DNA of 64,000 nt from Adiantum capillus-veneris (lineage: Eukaryota; Streptophyta; Polypodiopsida; Polypodiales; Pteridaceae): positions 37,088,058 to 37,152,057 of the forward strand of contig CM043946.1 of the NCBI GenBank assembly GCA_014529385.2. The letters run 5' to 3'. Below are positions 11,878-23,485 of the stretch, in pieces. The translations under genes and the position numbers were made by a program. How positions within the stretch are numbered: the first letter of the stretch is position 1; every line of letters starts with the position of its first letter. Under the pieces are notes generated by a model. It was not told where the DNA came from. It did no database searches and worked only from the letters and a program-made list of their open reading frames with translations.

Positions 11878-12294
11878 ATGGCGCAGCGGCTGGAGTACAT
11901 CGAGGATCAGCTGGCGGAGCTAGAGGAGCTGTCACTCGAGAGGAGTGCCGCATCCCATCAAGAGTACGACATACACGGAAAAGTCTTCTACAACTCCACC
12001 ACCAAGACGGAGACCTTCGACATCCTGGTGCCGGAGGTGGGTCGCCACTTCGTGGGCACCGTCACCAACGTGTCAACTTCCGGCCAAGCGCCTGAGACCG
12101 ACATCCACGGCAACATCCAGGTGAAAGGCAGCATTGAGCCTGGGCCCCAGGCATTCAAGTGCCGCGGCACCTCCACCGAACTCTCCATCACCTTCTACAC
12201 TGCCGCAGGCGTGCCCAACAAGTGGCTTATCGCCAGCCCTGTGCCCGGCTTCACCGACGGGGTGCGCTACCAGGGCATTGGTACCTGGGCCTAA
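11878..12294 (+). CDS. Small intact protein of unknown function, 138 aa
   Basis: I do not recognise this protein. It is a single-exon frame of 138 residues with higher GC and much stronger coding character than its surroundings. Residues 1-25 are a short amphipathic, Leu/Glu-rich helix (possible coiled coil). Residues 30-138 look beta-rich, with repeated DIHG (about residues 31 and 80), GRHFVGTVTNVSTSG, and a Gly-rich end. There is no signal peptide or membrane segment. A TATA box lies 70 bp upstream and AATAAA 152 bp downstream, so it looks like a complete transcription unit. A near-identical copy at 31465 is broken by a 26-bp deletion; most differences before that point are single substitutions, many conservative. 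The gene sits between the facing 3' ends of two CACTA elements. A small lectin-like or defence-type beta-fold is possible but is speculation. Confidence 0.7.
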   Translation: MAQRLEYIEDQLAELEELSLERSAASHQEYDIHGKVFYNSTTKTETFDILVPEVGRHFVGTVTNVSTSGQAPETDIHGNIQVKGSIEPGPQAFKCRGTSTELSITFYTAAGVPNKWLIASPVPGFTDGVRYQGIGTWA

Positions 12295-12445
12295 TTATAA
12301 TTAGATGTATCCATCAAAGTACAATGCTGCTACTGCCACTAGTTTTTATGCAGAGCAACAGCTTTGCCGCCCTTATAACTACTGTGGAGCAGCTTGACGT
12401 TGTGCTACTCTGAGCGCATCCGCCGCCTACCTGCGGTCGTTTCTA

Positions 12446-12451
12446 AATAAA
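12446..12451 (+). terminator. Poly(A) signal AATAAA of the 138-aa gene
   Basis: AATAAA followed by a second overlapping AATAAG lies about 150 bp after the stop codon. It is conserved in segment B near 32007. Confidence 0.55.
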
Positions 12452-12480
12452 ATAAGGTTCTTGGCGTGAAAGAAAACCAA

Positions 12481-12638
12481 AGCTCTCTCTCTCTCACACA
12501 GACGCGCACACACAGAGGCTATGTGTTTTATGTCTCGTTTTTTTTATTACAAAGTGGACATTCAGTCTAGAGAGTGGAATCTTTAAAAGATCATTGCAAT
12601 CTTCATTCCTCTAAATAAGTATCCATGGTAGTCTAAGG

Positions 12639-12681
<43 letters not shown>

Positions 12682-12895
12682 ACTCACTCTTACTCATTGC
12701 ATTGCCTACCACTGTCTTTATCTCTTGAGTAACAGCCTTGAGATCAAGACTCGTCAGATAGATCAAGTTGATCTCTTGGGATTGATCTTATGATGTTAAC
12801 TAGTGTGCCTTGATTGGTTTCGTAGGGTTTTGAAATCTAGGGAGGCAACGCGCTAACAACGGATACAGGCATGCCTTGGATGTGTTTGTGCGCAT

Positions 12896-12923
<28 letters not shown>
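12481..12923. repeat. CT/GA microsatellites and end of segment A
   Basis: (CT)n at 12641-12676 and (GA)n at 12897-12922 flank a short non-coding stretch that matches segment B at 32041-32500. CACTA-2 is inserted directly at the end of the GA tract. No gene is seen. Confidence 0.85.
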
Positions 12924-12926
<3 letters not shown>

Positions 12927-13205
12927 TACAAGAGGTTGTGTGCTCTTGTGACGCTGTTAGCGACGAAAATACACTGGGTTTTTATAACCCCCGGCGTCGC
13001 TAAAACCGTCGCTAATAGCGTCGTTACGAGAGCGTCGTTATATGCGTCGCTATAGACGTCGTTATATGCATCGCTATAAGCGTCGCTATATAGAGACAGC
13101 CATAGTGACGGTTATAGCGACGTTTACACAGAAGTCTCTAGTGACGCTCATAGCGACACTACAGAGCCATAAAGAGCGACGGTTATAGCGACGCCCGAGA
13201 GAAAT
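12924..13205. repeat. CACTA-2 3' terminus and subterminal repeats
   Basis: Terminus CACTACAAGAGG followed by about 250 bp of GTCGCTAT/ATAGCGAC-type motifs in both orientations, the counterpart of 8105-8380. Several motifs have diverged by C-to-T or G-to-A changes relative to CACTA-1. Confidence 0.9.
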
Positions 13206-13574
13206 TTTTTTTGGTGACAAGGCATTGAATGCTTTGCCACCCATCAACCATATTGTACTTGATTCACTTTTTAAAAAAAGTGCAAGGATAGATAATAGAC
13301 CCAAAATAGTCACCCACAAGACGCATTGTTTGCAAAATTGACAAGCGTAAAATTGACAATTGTACACATCATAGGGAAAATGAATTGATTGGTAAATGTA
13401 ATAATGACAATTGTACAACATCATAGGCATAAAGAATTGATGGGCAAAATGAACTGCGGTGACAAATGTAATAATATACATGGTTCAAAAAGACGTATAA
13501 AATCCGTCTCATGATACATAAGCTATGAGAAACCCTAAACTAATGCTATCTAGCTACGGCTAAACTGACGTTGT

Positions 13575-14884
13575 CTAGTCAGACGTCTCATCGCATCCAA
13601 GCGGCATATCTGTCGGATTCTACAAAAAAAGACAATAAGACAGCTTTCAGTAAGTATAAACATATAACGACATTTATAAAACAATACAAAAAATAAAAAA
13701 GAGTAAACCCTAATACTAACCATGCCGCCGTGAGAACTGAGAATGTCCATCAGTGCGTTTAAGCCCTTCCTGCCTGCGTACTCGCGCTCGTACGGTGTGG
13801 GATCACGTTCTGTCATCGACCACTGTCAAAACATACAATGATTTCATTATGTTAGAATTAAAAAACTCATAAACCCTAAACTATCGAACATAAAGAGCAA
13901 TGCGAAAACACTTACAAAATCGGCCTCAAATGATGCCCATCCACCGCTCCCCAAGTGGTGCGAGCTCCCTGCCTCTACTCGCGCTCTGGCTGCATCCTTT
14001 TGTTGCTTCCACTTGTCGGGATTCTCGCGCGCTGCTTTCTTCGCATTCTTCCAATCTTCTTTGGCCAGCCAATCTGGCCTGTTCCACCCATGCTTGATTG
14101 CTTTTTGCACTTCGGAACGCTTGTGTTTGCAGTATTCGCGCATTCGAATCTTCACCAGGTCTTCATTGAAGCTCTGATTCCGTGTTGGAACGGGAAACTC
14201 ATCATGAAGTATGCTGATGACTCTGGCTTTTAAATCACTTGGTACTTCACTCCATTTGTTTAGTATTTAGTGTCTAAACAACTGAGAGCAAAGACCACGC
14301 ATGCGCGAGATCACCTTCTTGCCATCATCATCCATGATGATGCCGCCGCTGAAGTCGACGGAGTAAGGCAAGCCCTCTGGCCGGTGACGCGTGAACCTCG
14401 GTGTCCCGGCAGGGGTCTCTAGCGGCGTGTCGATGGGGGTACGGACGTCAGGTGTCTCCACCGGCGTCTAGGCCCCGAAGGGAGGAGTGTCGAGTGGGGT
14501 GGCTCCTGGCGTAGTAGGTAGAGGTGTGTAGCTACTAGGAACAGTCAGCCGCACAAAACCTGGCGTAGATGGCGATGTTGTGGTTGGTGTGGAGGAAGGA
14601 AAAGAAGGGGAGGGTAAAGAGCCTCGTTGAACACGAGGCGGTGTGGAGGCATCGGCGGCGGAATCCCCACAACAACCGCCACCGCCACCACTAGAGAACC
14701 GGTGTCTAGACGAGTGTGAAGATCGTCTCGTCGACATCGAAGCTTCGGAGCCCGCCGAATGCTCCGAAAGAGAGGGAGATGCGGATGGAGTAAGAACGCG
14801 CAATGATGCGCCAGAGCGATGACGCTCCACGTACCATTGTCTCTGCTGCGGTGACAAAGAAGAAAGAAACTCCTCATCATCCAT
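13575..14884 (-). pseudogene. TNPA-like CACTA protein, broken copy
   Basis: Homologous to the intact gene at 6420-7729 with the same three-exon layout. It starts at the ATG whose complement is 14882-14884 and ends at the TAG at 13575-13577. Two nonsense codons interrupt the first exon: a CAG-to-TAG change at 14468-14470 and a TAA at 14267-14269 where CACTA-1 has a Tyr codon. The basic helical region and the short second and third exons are otherwise well kept. Confidence 0.88.
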
Positions 14885-15113
14885 ACCTGCATTAAACACA
14901 CGAATATTTAAACTTAATATTGAATGAATAGAGTAGACAATGACGCAAAGACCATTAAATACAATGACGTAATGACGCATATAAATACAATGACGCAATG
15001 AATTGAGTGATAGAAGAGGCAAGTCGAAAACTCAGAATTTTCAATCAAAAGATGTGAGCGTGAGTAGAAAAGAGCGTTATACACCATGGAAGGTACTTAG
15101 AGAGCCAGAGCTT

Positions 15114-18100
15114 TTACAACACGGAGAAAAATTGTTCAAATACAATATTTGTGGCTTTAAGAGATCTCTCTCTCTCATCCTTGCATAACTCAACATAACT
15201 TCCTATATCTATATAGAGCTCTCCGTTTAAACACATATCCTCTATTTCATTTTGTAGCTCCTCTGCATGCACCCCATATAGAGTAGTAGCATCTTGATGC
15301 TCGTCTGGCACCACCACAACGGCTTCTGATTGAGCATCTTCTCTGATCTCCTCCATTGATGCCGTTGTGATCATTGGCACATGGTAGCCTTCATACGTCC
15401 TTGCACTATGAGGGGCTACCTCTATGACGTACCACCAGTTTGATGTAGACTTTGTAGGATGAAATATTACCTGCCAGAGCCACATAACTTACATGAGAGC
15501 TTTCAAGCACATAACTTGTAAACGGGGGATGTTAACTATTTACATACTTCCTTGTTCACAATGCTCGGGTAGTACAAAAGTGTCTCTTAGGTCAGTCCAT
15601 TTCTTAGTAGAATCCACCTCAAGAAAACCAGACTCTCCTCTACGCACAGTAGCGTTGCGACCCTCCATGATTATCTTGAACCATTGCACGTCGAACAAGT
15701 CGACAAAAAATCCTCTGTAATCGATCCTCAAAATCTCCTGTAGCGTGCCGAAGTAAGTGAGTTCCGCCACCACAGGATCTGCATCAGAGGAACGTCATCG
15801 ACTAGACTGTTCAAATTTTGCCATGATTCCACAATCTTGAGTAAAACGGTTTTTGTCGATCCGTTCCACCCTAAAATGTCGCCCTTTACACCATGCTGCT
15901 GTGTATGACTTATACTACAACGAACAAAGATTATGAGTGGCCGTTCAAACGTTTAGAAATAAAGTCACTAGCTAGTCGTACATTGCAAACTTACCTTGGT
16001 CGCGCAACCTGGAGAGTACTCCCACTCTTCCTCAGTCACTTCGTCACCGCATTGTTGTGCGCTTTTCAATTGGTTGTGCAACCATCTTAAGCTCATGAAT
16101 GTTGGTAGGCTCTCCAGAACCGTCGGATAGTGCATCGGTGGTCGTCTTCCCCGTCTCCACTCGATTCGTGCCCTTTTTTGCTCTTGCTTTGCATCCTCAT
16201 ATTGTGAAATCCACTTTTGCATCACTGGATTGTGAAGCATGCAAAATCAGTTGATTTTAGCCTCTAGATCTTCCGTCATCTTCTTCTCAACACCGAGATT
16301 GCACATAACAATCCCAGATATGCGCTCATCATCTATGGTTCGCCATAGCGTGTCCCGGGCTTTATCAAATCCATCAAGCCACTCTCCAATGTACACTAGG
16401 GACTCTGATACCAACCAACCTTCTGCCATGCTACCCTCAGGACGTGCCTTTTGACGCACATATCCCTTTAGAGTTTTCATGAAACGTTCTAAGAAGAACA
16501 TCCATCTGGAATGAACTGTGCCAGCTATTTCCACCTCATCAACTATGTGAACAAGAAGATGCACCTGAATGGTTAGCATGGTAGTAGGAAAATGTTTCTC
16601 AAACATGCACACAAGCTCCGCAGCATTTAGTTTGGCGAATGGTATGGAGTCTACGTTGATCTCCTTCTGTGAGATCCATTGCACCAGCTTTGCAAGTTTG
16701 TAGATTGTGTTACGGATGTCGAGAGACAAACATCCCTCAATGGCAACCGGTAAAATAAACTGTAAAGTATGTGCAACAATGATATTAAAGTCCACATTTT
16801 ATGCAATGATATTAAAGTCCACTATGAACGTACCTGACACATTTTATGCCAATCGTGTGACTTCAAACCGGTAAGCTTTCCTTCTTTAGTAAAACACGTT
16901 CGGAGCGAGTGCATTACGCCAGTGGGGGTCCGCAAAGATCGAATGGTCTCTTTTACTTTGCGTTCTTGGGCTCCTGTGAAAATCCACGGTGCTTTAGGGA
17001 GTTTTATCGATCCATCAGACGCTGTTTGCGGCCAATATTGCTCCATACGATCCACATTTCTAAGGTCAACTCTGGCTCCCAAAGTATCTTTCTTGCCGGT
17101 CAGATGGTCCCATAGTAGATTACTCACATTCTTGAATATGTGCATTGGATCGAGCAAGTGATTGATCATGAGTCGGGGCCAGTATGGTAACTCGTACCAT
17201 AGAGATAGTCTCTTCATCCCTGGAGGCAATCCATCATCGCACATCTCCTTCTGCTCTAACCATGCTTGTGCAGACATCCTTGGTGGCTCTCTTCCCAAAA
17301 AGCCATCGCGTAACACATGATTCTCTGGAAGATACACTTGATGACCTTCGTAGATTTGCTTCTTCAGTGAGGGCGCCCTACGTGCATTCAGTCTAGGTCC
17401 ACATGTGACACATGCTCTGTATCCGCTTGTTTGAAGCCCTGCATGTATACACATGATAATAGATCAACTATGGGAAAAAACAAGATTTACAGTGTTTGAG
17501 TGAGGAGTGTCAATAGTTTACCTGAGCATTATGTTAGCCCGGGATAGTCATGCATGGTCCACATTAGAATGCCTCTGATCAAAGCATTCCGTCGTCCTGT
17601 GTGTCGGCTCATATCCACCACCTCTATGCCAATCCACAATTGTTGTAGCTCTTCCAATAGTGGACAAAGATATACATCCATATTCTCCACTTTATATCGC
17701 CCTGCCACAATCAAGCTTAGCCATAGGTGCCCCTTCTTCGTAGTCAACCACGGGAGAATGTTGTAGTTGACGATGACAACGGGCCATACACTGTAAGATG
17801 TTGATCTTTGACCAAATGGATTTACGCCATCCATAGCCAGGCCTAAGCGCAAATTTCGAGCTTCCCTGGAAAAATCCGACCATGTTCCATCTATATGTTT
17901 CCAGGCTGCGTAATCTGCAGGAATTCGTAGCACACCATCCGAAGATTTATTCTCCTCATGCCATGATGCTAGGGCAGCCATGGACTTACATTCGAAGAAA
18001 TGCTTGATGCGAGGAAGCAGAGGAAAATTTTACAAAACCTTTTGTGGAATTTTTGCCCCGTGGAGATCTACTCGATATCTTTCGGAATCACATTTCGGAC

Positions 18101-18891
18101 ACTTCTCCATGTCTATGTATTCCCCTTTGAAAAGAATGCAGTCATTAAAACAAAGCGTGGATAGAATTGTAATCCATCCCCAAGTTTCGCAAAATCTTTC
18201 TTGCTTCATCTCGGGAATCTGGCATCACATTGTCAGCTGGTAGTATGTGCTCTTTAAGCAATCTACACAACATAAAAATACGATACAGTCGTGTAAAAAT
18301 CTATCAGATCATTATACATTTAGAGTTTTATTAAAGTAAACTAATTGTAATAGATCACCTGAAAAGGGTTGTGACGCTAGTGTCACTCCATCCAAACTTT
18401 GCTTGCATGTTGAGAAGAACCAGGAGTGCTTTTAATCTAGACATACGTGCTCCATTATACAATGGCGTATCGGCTTCACTTTTTATATCATCATAGATAA
18501 GCCTTTCTGAATCCATGATCGTCTCGATCATTTCATCAATCTCGGGCTCAAACATTGCCTCGTTGGGAATGTGCTCTGCATGATCATCCCCCGAGCTGTC
18601 AGAGGCTACATCTTGTGGCCTCACATATGTTGCTTGACCAAAGCGCCTGCAAACACGTCTATTGGGTTGCAAGATTGCTGCTTGTTGGCCAGCGTCAGAG
18701 TCCGACGAGTTATAATTGGCAACAACTCGATCTATAATAGATGGATCGAACTCGCCAAATTCGTGGATGTGCTGCAAAGAAACACGTCTTGTCCGTCGCA
18801 CAGCATGCTTGCATTGATTACAAGGACATAAGACCCTCGTTGAGAGATAGGTGTTTCGGTTGGACGGTCCCACATCCTCATCACTACTCAT
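15114..18891 (-). pseudogene. TNP2-like CACTA transposase, broken single copy
   Basis: The first exon (18891 down to about 18355) is fully open here, 178 residues with a CPCNQC cluster, and defines the start missing its frame in CACTA-1. Core motifs AMDGVNPFG (near 17820) and DPMHIFKNV (near 17140), a DUF4218-like part (16247-16795) and a DUF4216-like part (15540-15773) are all present in order. Defects: a one-base insertion in the Cys-rich exon near 18155, a stop near 18035 (CGA to TAA relative to CACTA-1), and the same TGA codon after the DUF4218 part that is seen in unit 1 of CACTA-1. No tandem duplication. It cannot give a full protein. Confidence 0.88.
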
Positions 18892-18953
18892 AATGAGGAT
18901 AAAAATCTTATAACCTGGACAACAAATTTAATATTCTATTGGTATTCTTCGTC

Positions 18954-19013
<60 letters not shown>

Positions 19014-19289
19014 CTCACATTCTCTAGTCATGTCCAATCCCCGCACACCTCGGTCTAGAGGTGCACGGAGATCAGAACCACCGGGTTATAATCTCCTCTT
19101 TATTGGTCAATACATATATTTGTGGGTACAAGAAATCTACAGACCCACGTCTACATGATACTGCATGTAGTGGACAAAACCCCTTTGCCTCTTCTCTAGC
19201 TGTAGCACTTCACAGCATCTTAACATCTTTTCAGAGTAGATCTTTTCACTGTTCGTCTAACTCTAAACCCTAAACCGTAAGTAATTCTT

Positions 19290-19443
19290 GCGTGGACTCG
19301 ATCTAACGTAAATAAGCGTAAATCTAAATAAACGTAAATCTAACTAAAAATAAACCTAAATCTAATTTAACGTAAGTCTACATCTAACCTAATCTTTAAC
19401 GTCTTTTGGGACAGTTTCCGACGATGTTAAAACTCTCTTCTTC

Positions 19444-19481
<38 letters not shown>

Positions 19482-20190
19482 GTAAACTTAAATAAACCTA
19501 AGTTTAATCTAATATAACATAAATCTAAATCTAACGTAAATTATGTTATATTAAACACAAAGAACTAAACTAACAGGGATTATAAGAACCTTAAAACTGA
19601 TTTAACACATAATTTTTCACATAACTCGGCAAGAGTTGGCATTCTCATCACTAAAGATGTGAGAGTTAACTTCCGGCGGTGACGCTGCCTCATCTCCATC
19701 CACATCTGACGACAGCAATTGGCCCTTTGGACCGTTCTTGCTCTTGTTACTAACTTTGAAGTTGCTGTTGAATGACTAGAGGTTGTCTAGATGGTCATTG
19801 TCGGGGATGTAGTGACTCTTGCCACCCTGAAGATCCACCTTCTTCCCTATCTTCTGAAGACATTTCACCAGTACTTTTGGATCGACGGAGCCCACCATGA
19901 CTGAAGGCAGCAATACCCTATATTCCATTGAGGGCTTTCTTCACCCGCTTCATGCAGGGATCGCAGTCTATGGAGACCTAAATCTAATCTAATATAACGT
20001 AAATCTAAATCTAGCATAAATAAACGTAAATATAACTAAAAATAAACCTAAATCTAATCTAGTTTAACTTAAATAAACCTAAATCTAATTTAACGTAAGT
20101 CTACATCTAACCTAATCTTTAACGTCTTTTAGGATAGTTTCCTACGACGTTATAACTCTCTTCTTCTTGTGTGTGTGCGCGTGTGTGGAT
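19290..20190 (+). repeat. Direct repeat pair around the HMA fragment
   Basis: A TAAATCTAA/ACGTAAATC-rich block of about 190 bp, ending ACTCTCTTCTTCTTGTGTG, occurs at about 19290-19480 and again at about 19980-20180. The ACGACGTT-containing tail recurs a third time near 20343. The two copies bracket the captured gene fragment. Confidence 0.85.
19617..19977 (-). pseudogene. Captured heavy-metal-associated (HMA) domain gene fragment
   Basis: Read on the - strand from 19977 it gives VSIDCDPCMKRVKKALNGI, the alpha/beta start of an HMA domain with the metal-binding CxxC (CDPC). A one-frame shift later it continues MVGSVDPKVLVKCLQKIGKK then VDLQGGK, the second half of the fold, and then a Ser/Asn/Asp-rich linker as in plant isoprenylated HMA proteins (HIPPs). 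HMA proteins bind copper or zinc-type metals in the cytosol. In-frame stops and one frameshift make it a pseudogene. It lies inside the 5' part of CACTA-2 between direct repeats, so it was most likely acquired from a host gene by the transposon. No isoprenylation CaaX end is visible. Confidence 0.75.
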
Positions 20191-20359
20191 ATGTGTACCA
20201 ATAAAAAGAGATAAATGGTATAACCTTTCTATCACCCATGCCAAGTATGATAGATTGGTTATGCCATTTCCCTCTTGAATAATAGGTCTTGAGTTCAACT
20301 CCTCGTCGGCTAGATCTTTAGGTCTTTTAATTTTAATTAGTTTCCTACGACGTTAAATT

Positions 20360-20640
20360 AGTTTCTCTCTCTTTCTCTCTCAATGTGTGTGCGTTTTTTT
20401 GTTTATGCATGTTTTCTCTCTCTTTTCCTCTCTCAATGTGTGCGTTTTTTGTTTATGCATGTTCTCTCTCTCTTTTTCTCTCTCAATGTGTGCGTTTTTT
20501 GTTTATGCATGTTCTCTCTCTCTTTTTCTCTCTCAATGTGTGCGTTTTTTGTTTATGCATGCTCTCTCTCTCTTTTCCTCTCTCAATGTGTGTGTGCATT
20601 CTTTGTTTATGTATGTGTGTGTGCGTTTTTGTTTATGTTT
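20360..20640 (+). repeat. 60-bp minisatellite
   Basis: About 4.5 head-to-tail units of exactly 60 bp, each holding a CT-rich half, CAATGTGTGCG, a T-run and GTTTATGCATG. Because 60 is a multiple of three, all + frames stay open through it, producing long but spurious frames. Confidence 0.95.
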
Positions 20641-20643
20641 GTA

Positions 20644-20693
<50 letters not shown>

Positions 20694-20698
20694 CACTA

Positions 20699-20732
<34 letters not shown>

Positions 20733-20803
20733 GGAGAGAGAAAGAGGGGAAGGGAACATGAGAGTGAGGAGAGGGAAGGAGCATACCTGGCTCTCCTTCC
20801 TCT

Positions 20804-20856
<53 letters not shown>

Positions 20857-20880
20857 GAGAAGAAAGAGAGAGAGAGAGGG
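20644..20880. repeat. Compound (CT)n, (TG)n, (GA)n microsatellites
   Basis: Runs of CT (20644-20690), GA (20713-20745), TG (20809-20852) and GA (20860-20885). No gene; the open frames across them are repeat translations. Confidence 0.95.
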
Positions 20881-20999
20881 AGAGCGTTACCTGCTCCTTG
20901 CTTGAGGGCGCCGAAAAACTCAGATCTGAGAGCTGAGTTTTTGGGCGCTCTCTGTTATTTTTTTTAGCCCAGCCGGTGTCGCTATGAGCGTCACAAATT

Positions 21000-21141
21000 T
21001 GTTGAGAGAGAAGGAGAGAACACAGAAGTAGAACCCCAAAGTGTGTAGAATACACACATGAGATGATGTATATATAGAGGGGACCTGGGTGCCATATATA
21101 GAGAAGCCATATATTGAGTAGCTTCACATATAATCTCAACA
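21000..21141 (-). repeat. 3' LTR (element on - strand), 142 bp
   Basis: Direct repeat of 23486-23627, with TGTTGAG/CTCAACA ends. A TATATATA stretch near 21068 may be the LTR TATA region. Confidence 0.88.
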
Positions 21142-21779
21142 CCCCCGCTCAAATAAGGGTCCCTAACTGTGGATGAAAAAACCCTTGGGGGATCAAGGGA
21201 AAAACCCACAGCTCTATATACACCCACCGTTATATTATAAAAATCATTAAATATACAAATGTTTACGAGGAGCTACATCACTCCTTTTACAATGAATGTT
21301 TTATCATGAGGAGTTACATTACTCCTATCCTATCAAATACAATAATGAATACAAAGGTTCAATAAAGAGGTATAAAAGCTATCGATTAGCTTGTAATCAA
21401 AAGTGTCTCCGTGAATCTGCTGTGTAGCTTGTCATCAATATCGCATCACCAAACATGTCTTCATGTTGTCATCAATATGGCATCACCAAACATATCTTCA
21501 TAAATCTTTTATTGTCACCAAGTTTGTCTTCATAAAATCAATTCTTTGATCAATCCTACATAGATCATAGACTCCAAAAAGAACATGTCATGAAAATTAT
21601 TAGCATCGTTAATGAAATAATTACGTTCACAATTCCATAAGAGATGGTTCGCGACGCCACTCTTTTGACGACATATATACGCACGACAACATATGGCACA
21701 TAAAGTATAAACGTAAAAGTACAAAATGTGTGATTACGTGATACAAATGATATGTGTATATACTACATAAAACAACATT

Positions 21780-22310
21780 TATCAATGTAGTGATCAATGA
21801 ATACCATCAAAGTATTAACAAAATATCATCATTATATCAATAAAAATGAATAAATGACCATGGTATCAACGAAAAGCATCATGATATCAAAGTATTAACA
21901 AAATATCATCATTATATCAATAAAAATGAATAAATGACCATGGTATCAACGAAAAGTATCATGATATCACCGAGAATAATCATTGTATCAACGAAACAAC
22001 ATCATGGCATCACCGAGAATAACCATGGTATCAACGAAACATCATCATGGCATCACCGAGAATAACCATGGTATCAACGAAACAACATCATGGTATCACC
22101 GAGAATAACCATGGTATCAACAAAACATCATCATGGTATCAACAAAAATCACCATGGAATCAACGAAACAACATCATGGCATCACCGAGAATAACCATGG
22201 TATCAATGACATATCATCATGGTATCAACGAAAATCACCATGACCAAAGTATTAACAAAACATTATCATGGTACCATCAAAATCACTATGGTATCAATGA
22301 GAAATTATCA
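21780..22310. repeat. ATCATGGTATCAACGAAA minisatellite in the LTR element
   Basis: Roughly 20-bp motifs built on ATCA(T/C)GG(T/C)ATCA(A/C)CGA are repeated with variation for over 500 bp. A longer unit near 21838-21960 is duplicated almost exactly. It is internal to the LTR element and non-coding. Confidence 0.85.
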
Positions 22311-22599
22311 ATAAAACGACGTAAACTATATCTCTAAAAGAATAATTATACGAGAATCAATGAATGAGTATATCATATAACAAAAGATCATGTACCAACA
22401 GTAGCTCGATAGAATTTGGACGATCATCAACGGCTCGACTGAATCGGAACGATGTGTAACTGGCTTCTGCAGCAAAGTTACGTCAGTAAAAAATATATGA
22501 TTGATGAAGAAAAATATAATTGAGAAGTTTTCAATTATGAGAAAAATCAAAAGCAAAAAGTAAAATTTTGATTTTCAAACATATTCGTAGTCTGAGACG

Positions 22600-23460
22600 A
22601 TAACCCAAAATTGGTGCAGAATTTAGAGAAACTTTCTTCTGCAAAGTTATAGACCACATCGATTCCAATCCCCATCGCGAGTAGTTTCTTCTGCAAAGTT
22701 GTAGAACACATCGATTCCGGTCTCTCACGCGGGTAGTTTCTGCAAAATCGTTTTCAATAAGCAGAAAAATAAAAAACAAAAAACGGAAATTGCTTTTTAG
22801 GTATGTACGCAGTCCGCGAACGATAACTCAAAATCGGTGCAGAATTTGAAAACACTTTCTTCTGCAAAGTTGTAGACCACATCGATTCCGGTCTTTAATG
22901 TGGGCATTTTCTGCAAAATCGTTTTCAATAAGCACAAAAATCAAAAACAAAAAGCGAAAATTGCTTTTCAGGTATGTACGCAGCCCGCGAACGATAACTC
23001 AAAATCGGTGCAGAATTTGAAAACACTTTCTTCTGCAAAGTTGTAGACCACATCGATTCCGGTCTCTCTAACGGGTAGTTTCTGCAAAATCGTTTCCAAT
23101 TAGCAGAAAAATCAAAAACAAAAAGTGGAAGTTGCTTTTCAGGTATGTACGCAGTCCGCGAACGATAACTCAAAATCGGTGCAGAATTTGAAAAAAACTT
23201 CCTTCTGCAAAGTTGTAGACCACATCGATTCCGGTTTGTCATGCGAGTAGTTTCTGCAAAATCGTTTCCAATTAGCAGAAAAATGAAAAACAAAACGCGG
23301 AAGCTGTTTTTCAGGTATGTACGCAGTCCGCGAACGATAACTCAAAATCCGTCCAGAATTTGAAGAAACTTCTTTCTGCAAAGTTGTAGACCACATCGAT
23401 TCCGATCCCTCTAGCGGGTAGTTTCTGCAAAATCGATTTTGATCAGGAGAAAAATCGAAA
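22600..23460. repeat. ~173-bp tandem units in the LTR element
   Basis: A unit containing TCTGCAAAGTTGTAGACCAC, GATTCCGGTC, TTTCTGCAAAATCG and CGAACGATAACTCAAAATC recurs with its first motif near 22639, 22860, 23033, 23205 and 23379. That is about four full copies plus a rearranged one. Confidence 0.88.
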
Positions 23461-23473
23461 ACAAAAACGTACT

Positions 23474-23485
23474 GCTCTAATACCA
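23474..23485 (-). other. Primer-binding site, initiator-Met tRNA
   Basis: On the - strand TGGTATTAGAGC follows the 5' LTR directly; the plant consensus is TGGTATCAGAGC. It fixes the orientation of the element. Confidence 0.85.

Larger units (their letters stand above)
12924..20999 (-). mobile_element. CACTA (En/Spm) DNA transposon CACTA-2
   Basis: The 3' terminus is the CACTACAAGAGG beginning at 12924, preceded by AGA as the likely 3-bp target duplication within a GA tract. Going inward come subterminal repeats, TNPA and TNP2, all on the - strand and closely similar to CACTA-1 but without its internal duplication. The 5' end is inferred: at 20974-20997 the sequence GTCGCTATGAGCGTCACAA matches the terminal motif, but the last 10-20 bp are replaced by the LTR element starting at 21000. 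Total about 8.1 kb. Both genes carry stops or frameshifts, so the element is non-autonomous now. Confidence 0.87.

Noticed and set aside
20383-20967. Long overlapping + strand frames (up to 183 codons)
   Set aside because: They are translations of the 60-bp minisatellite and CT/TG microsatellites, giving alternating Ser-Leu, Cys-Val or Arg-Glu runs in every frame.
22047-22337. 96-codon frame of Asn/His/Ile repeats
   Set aside because: Direct translation of the ATCATGGTATCAACGAAA minisatellite.
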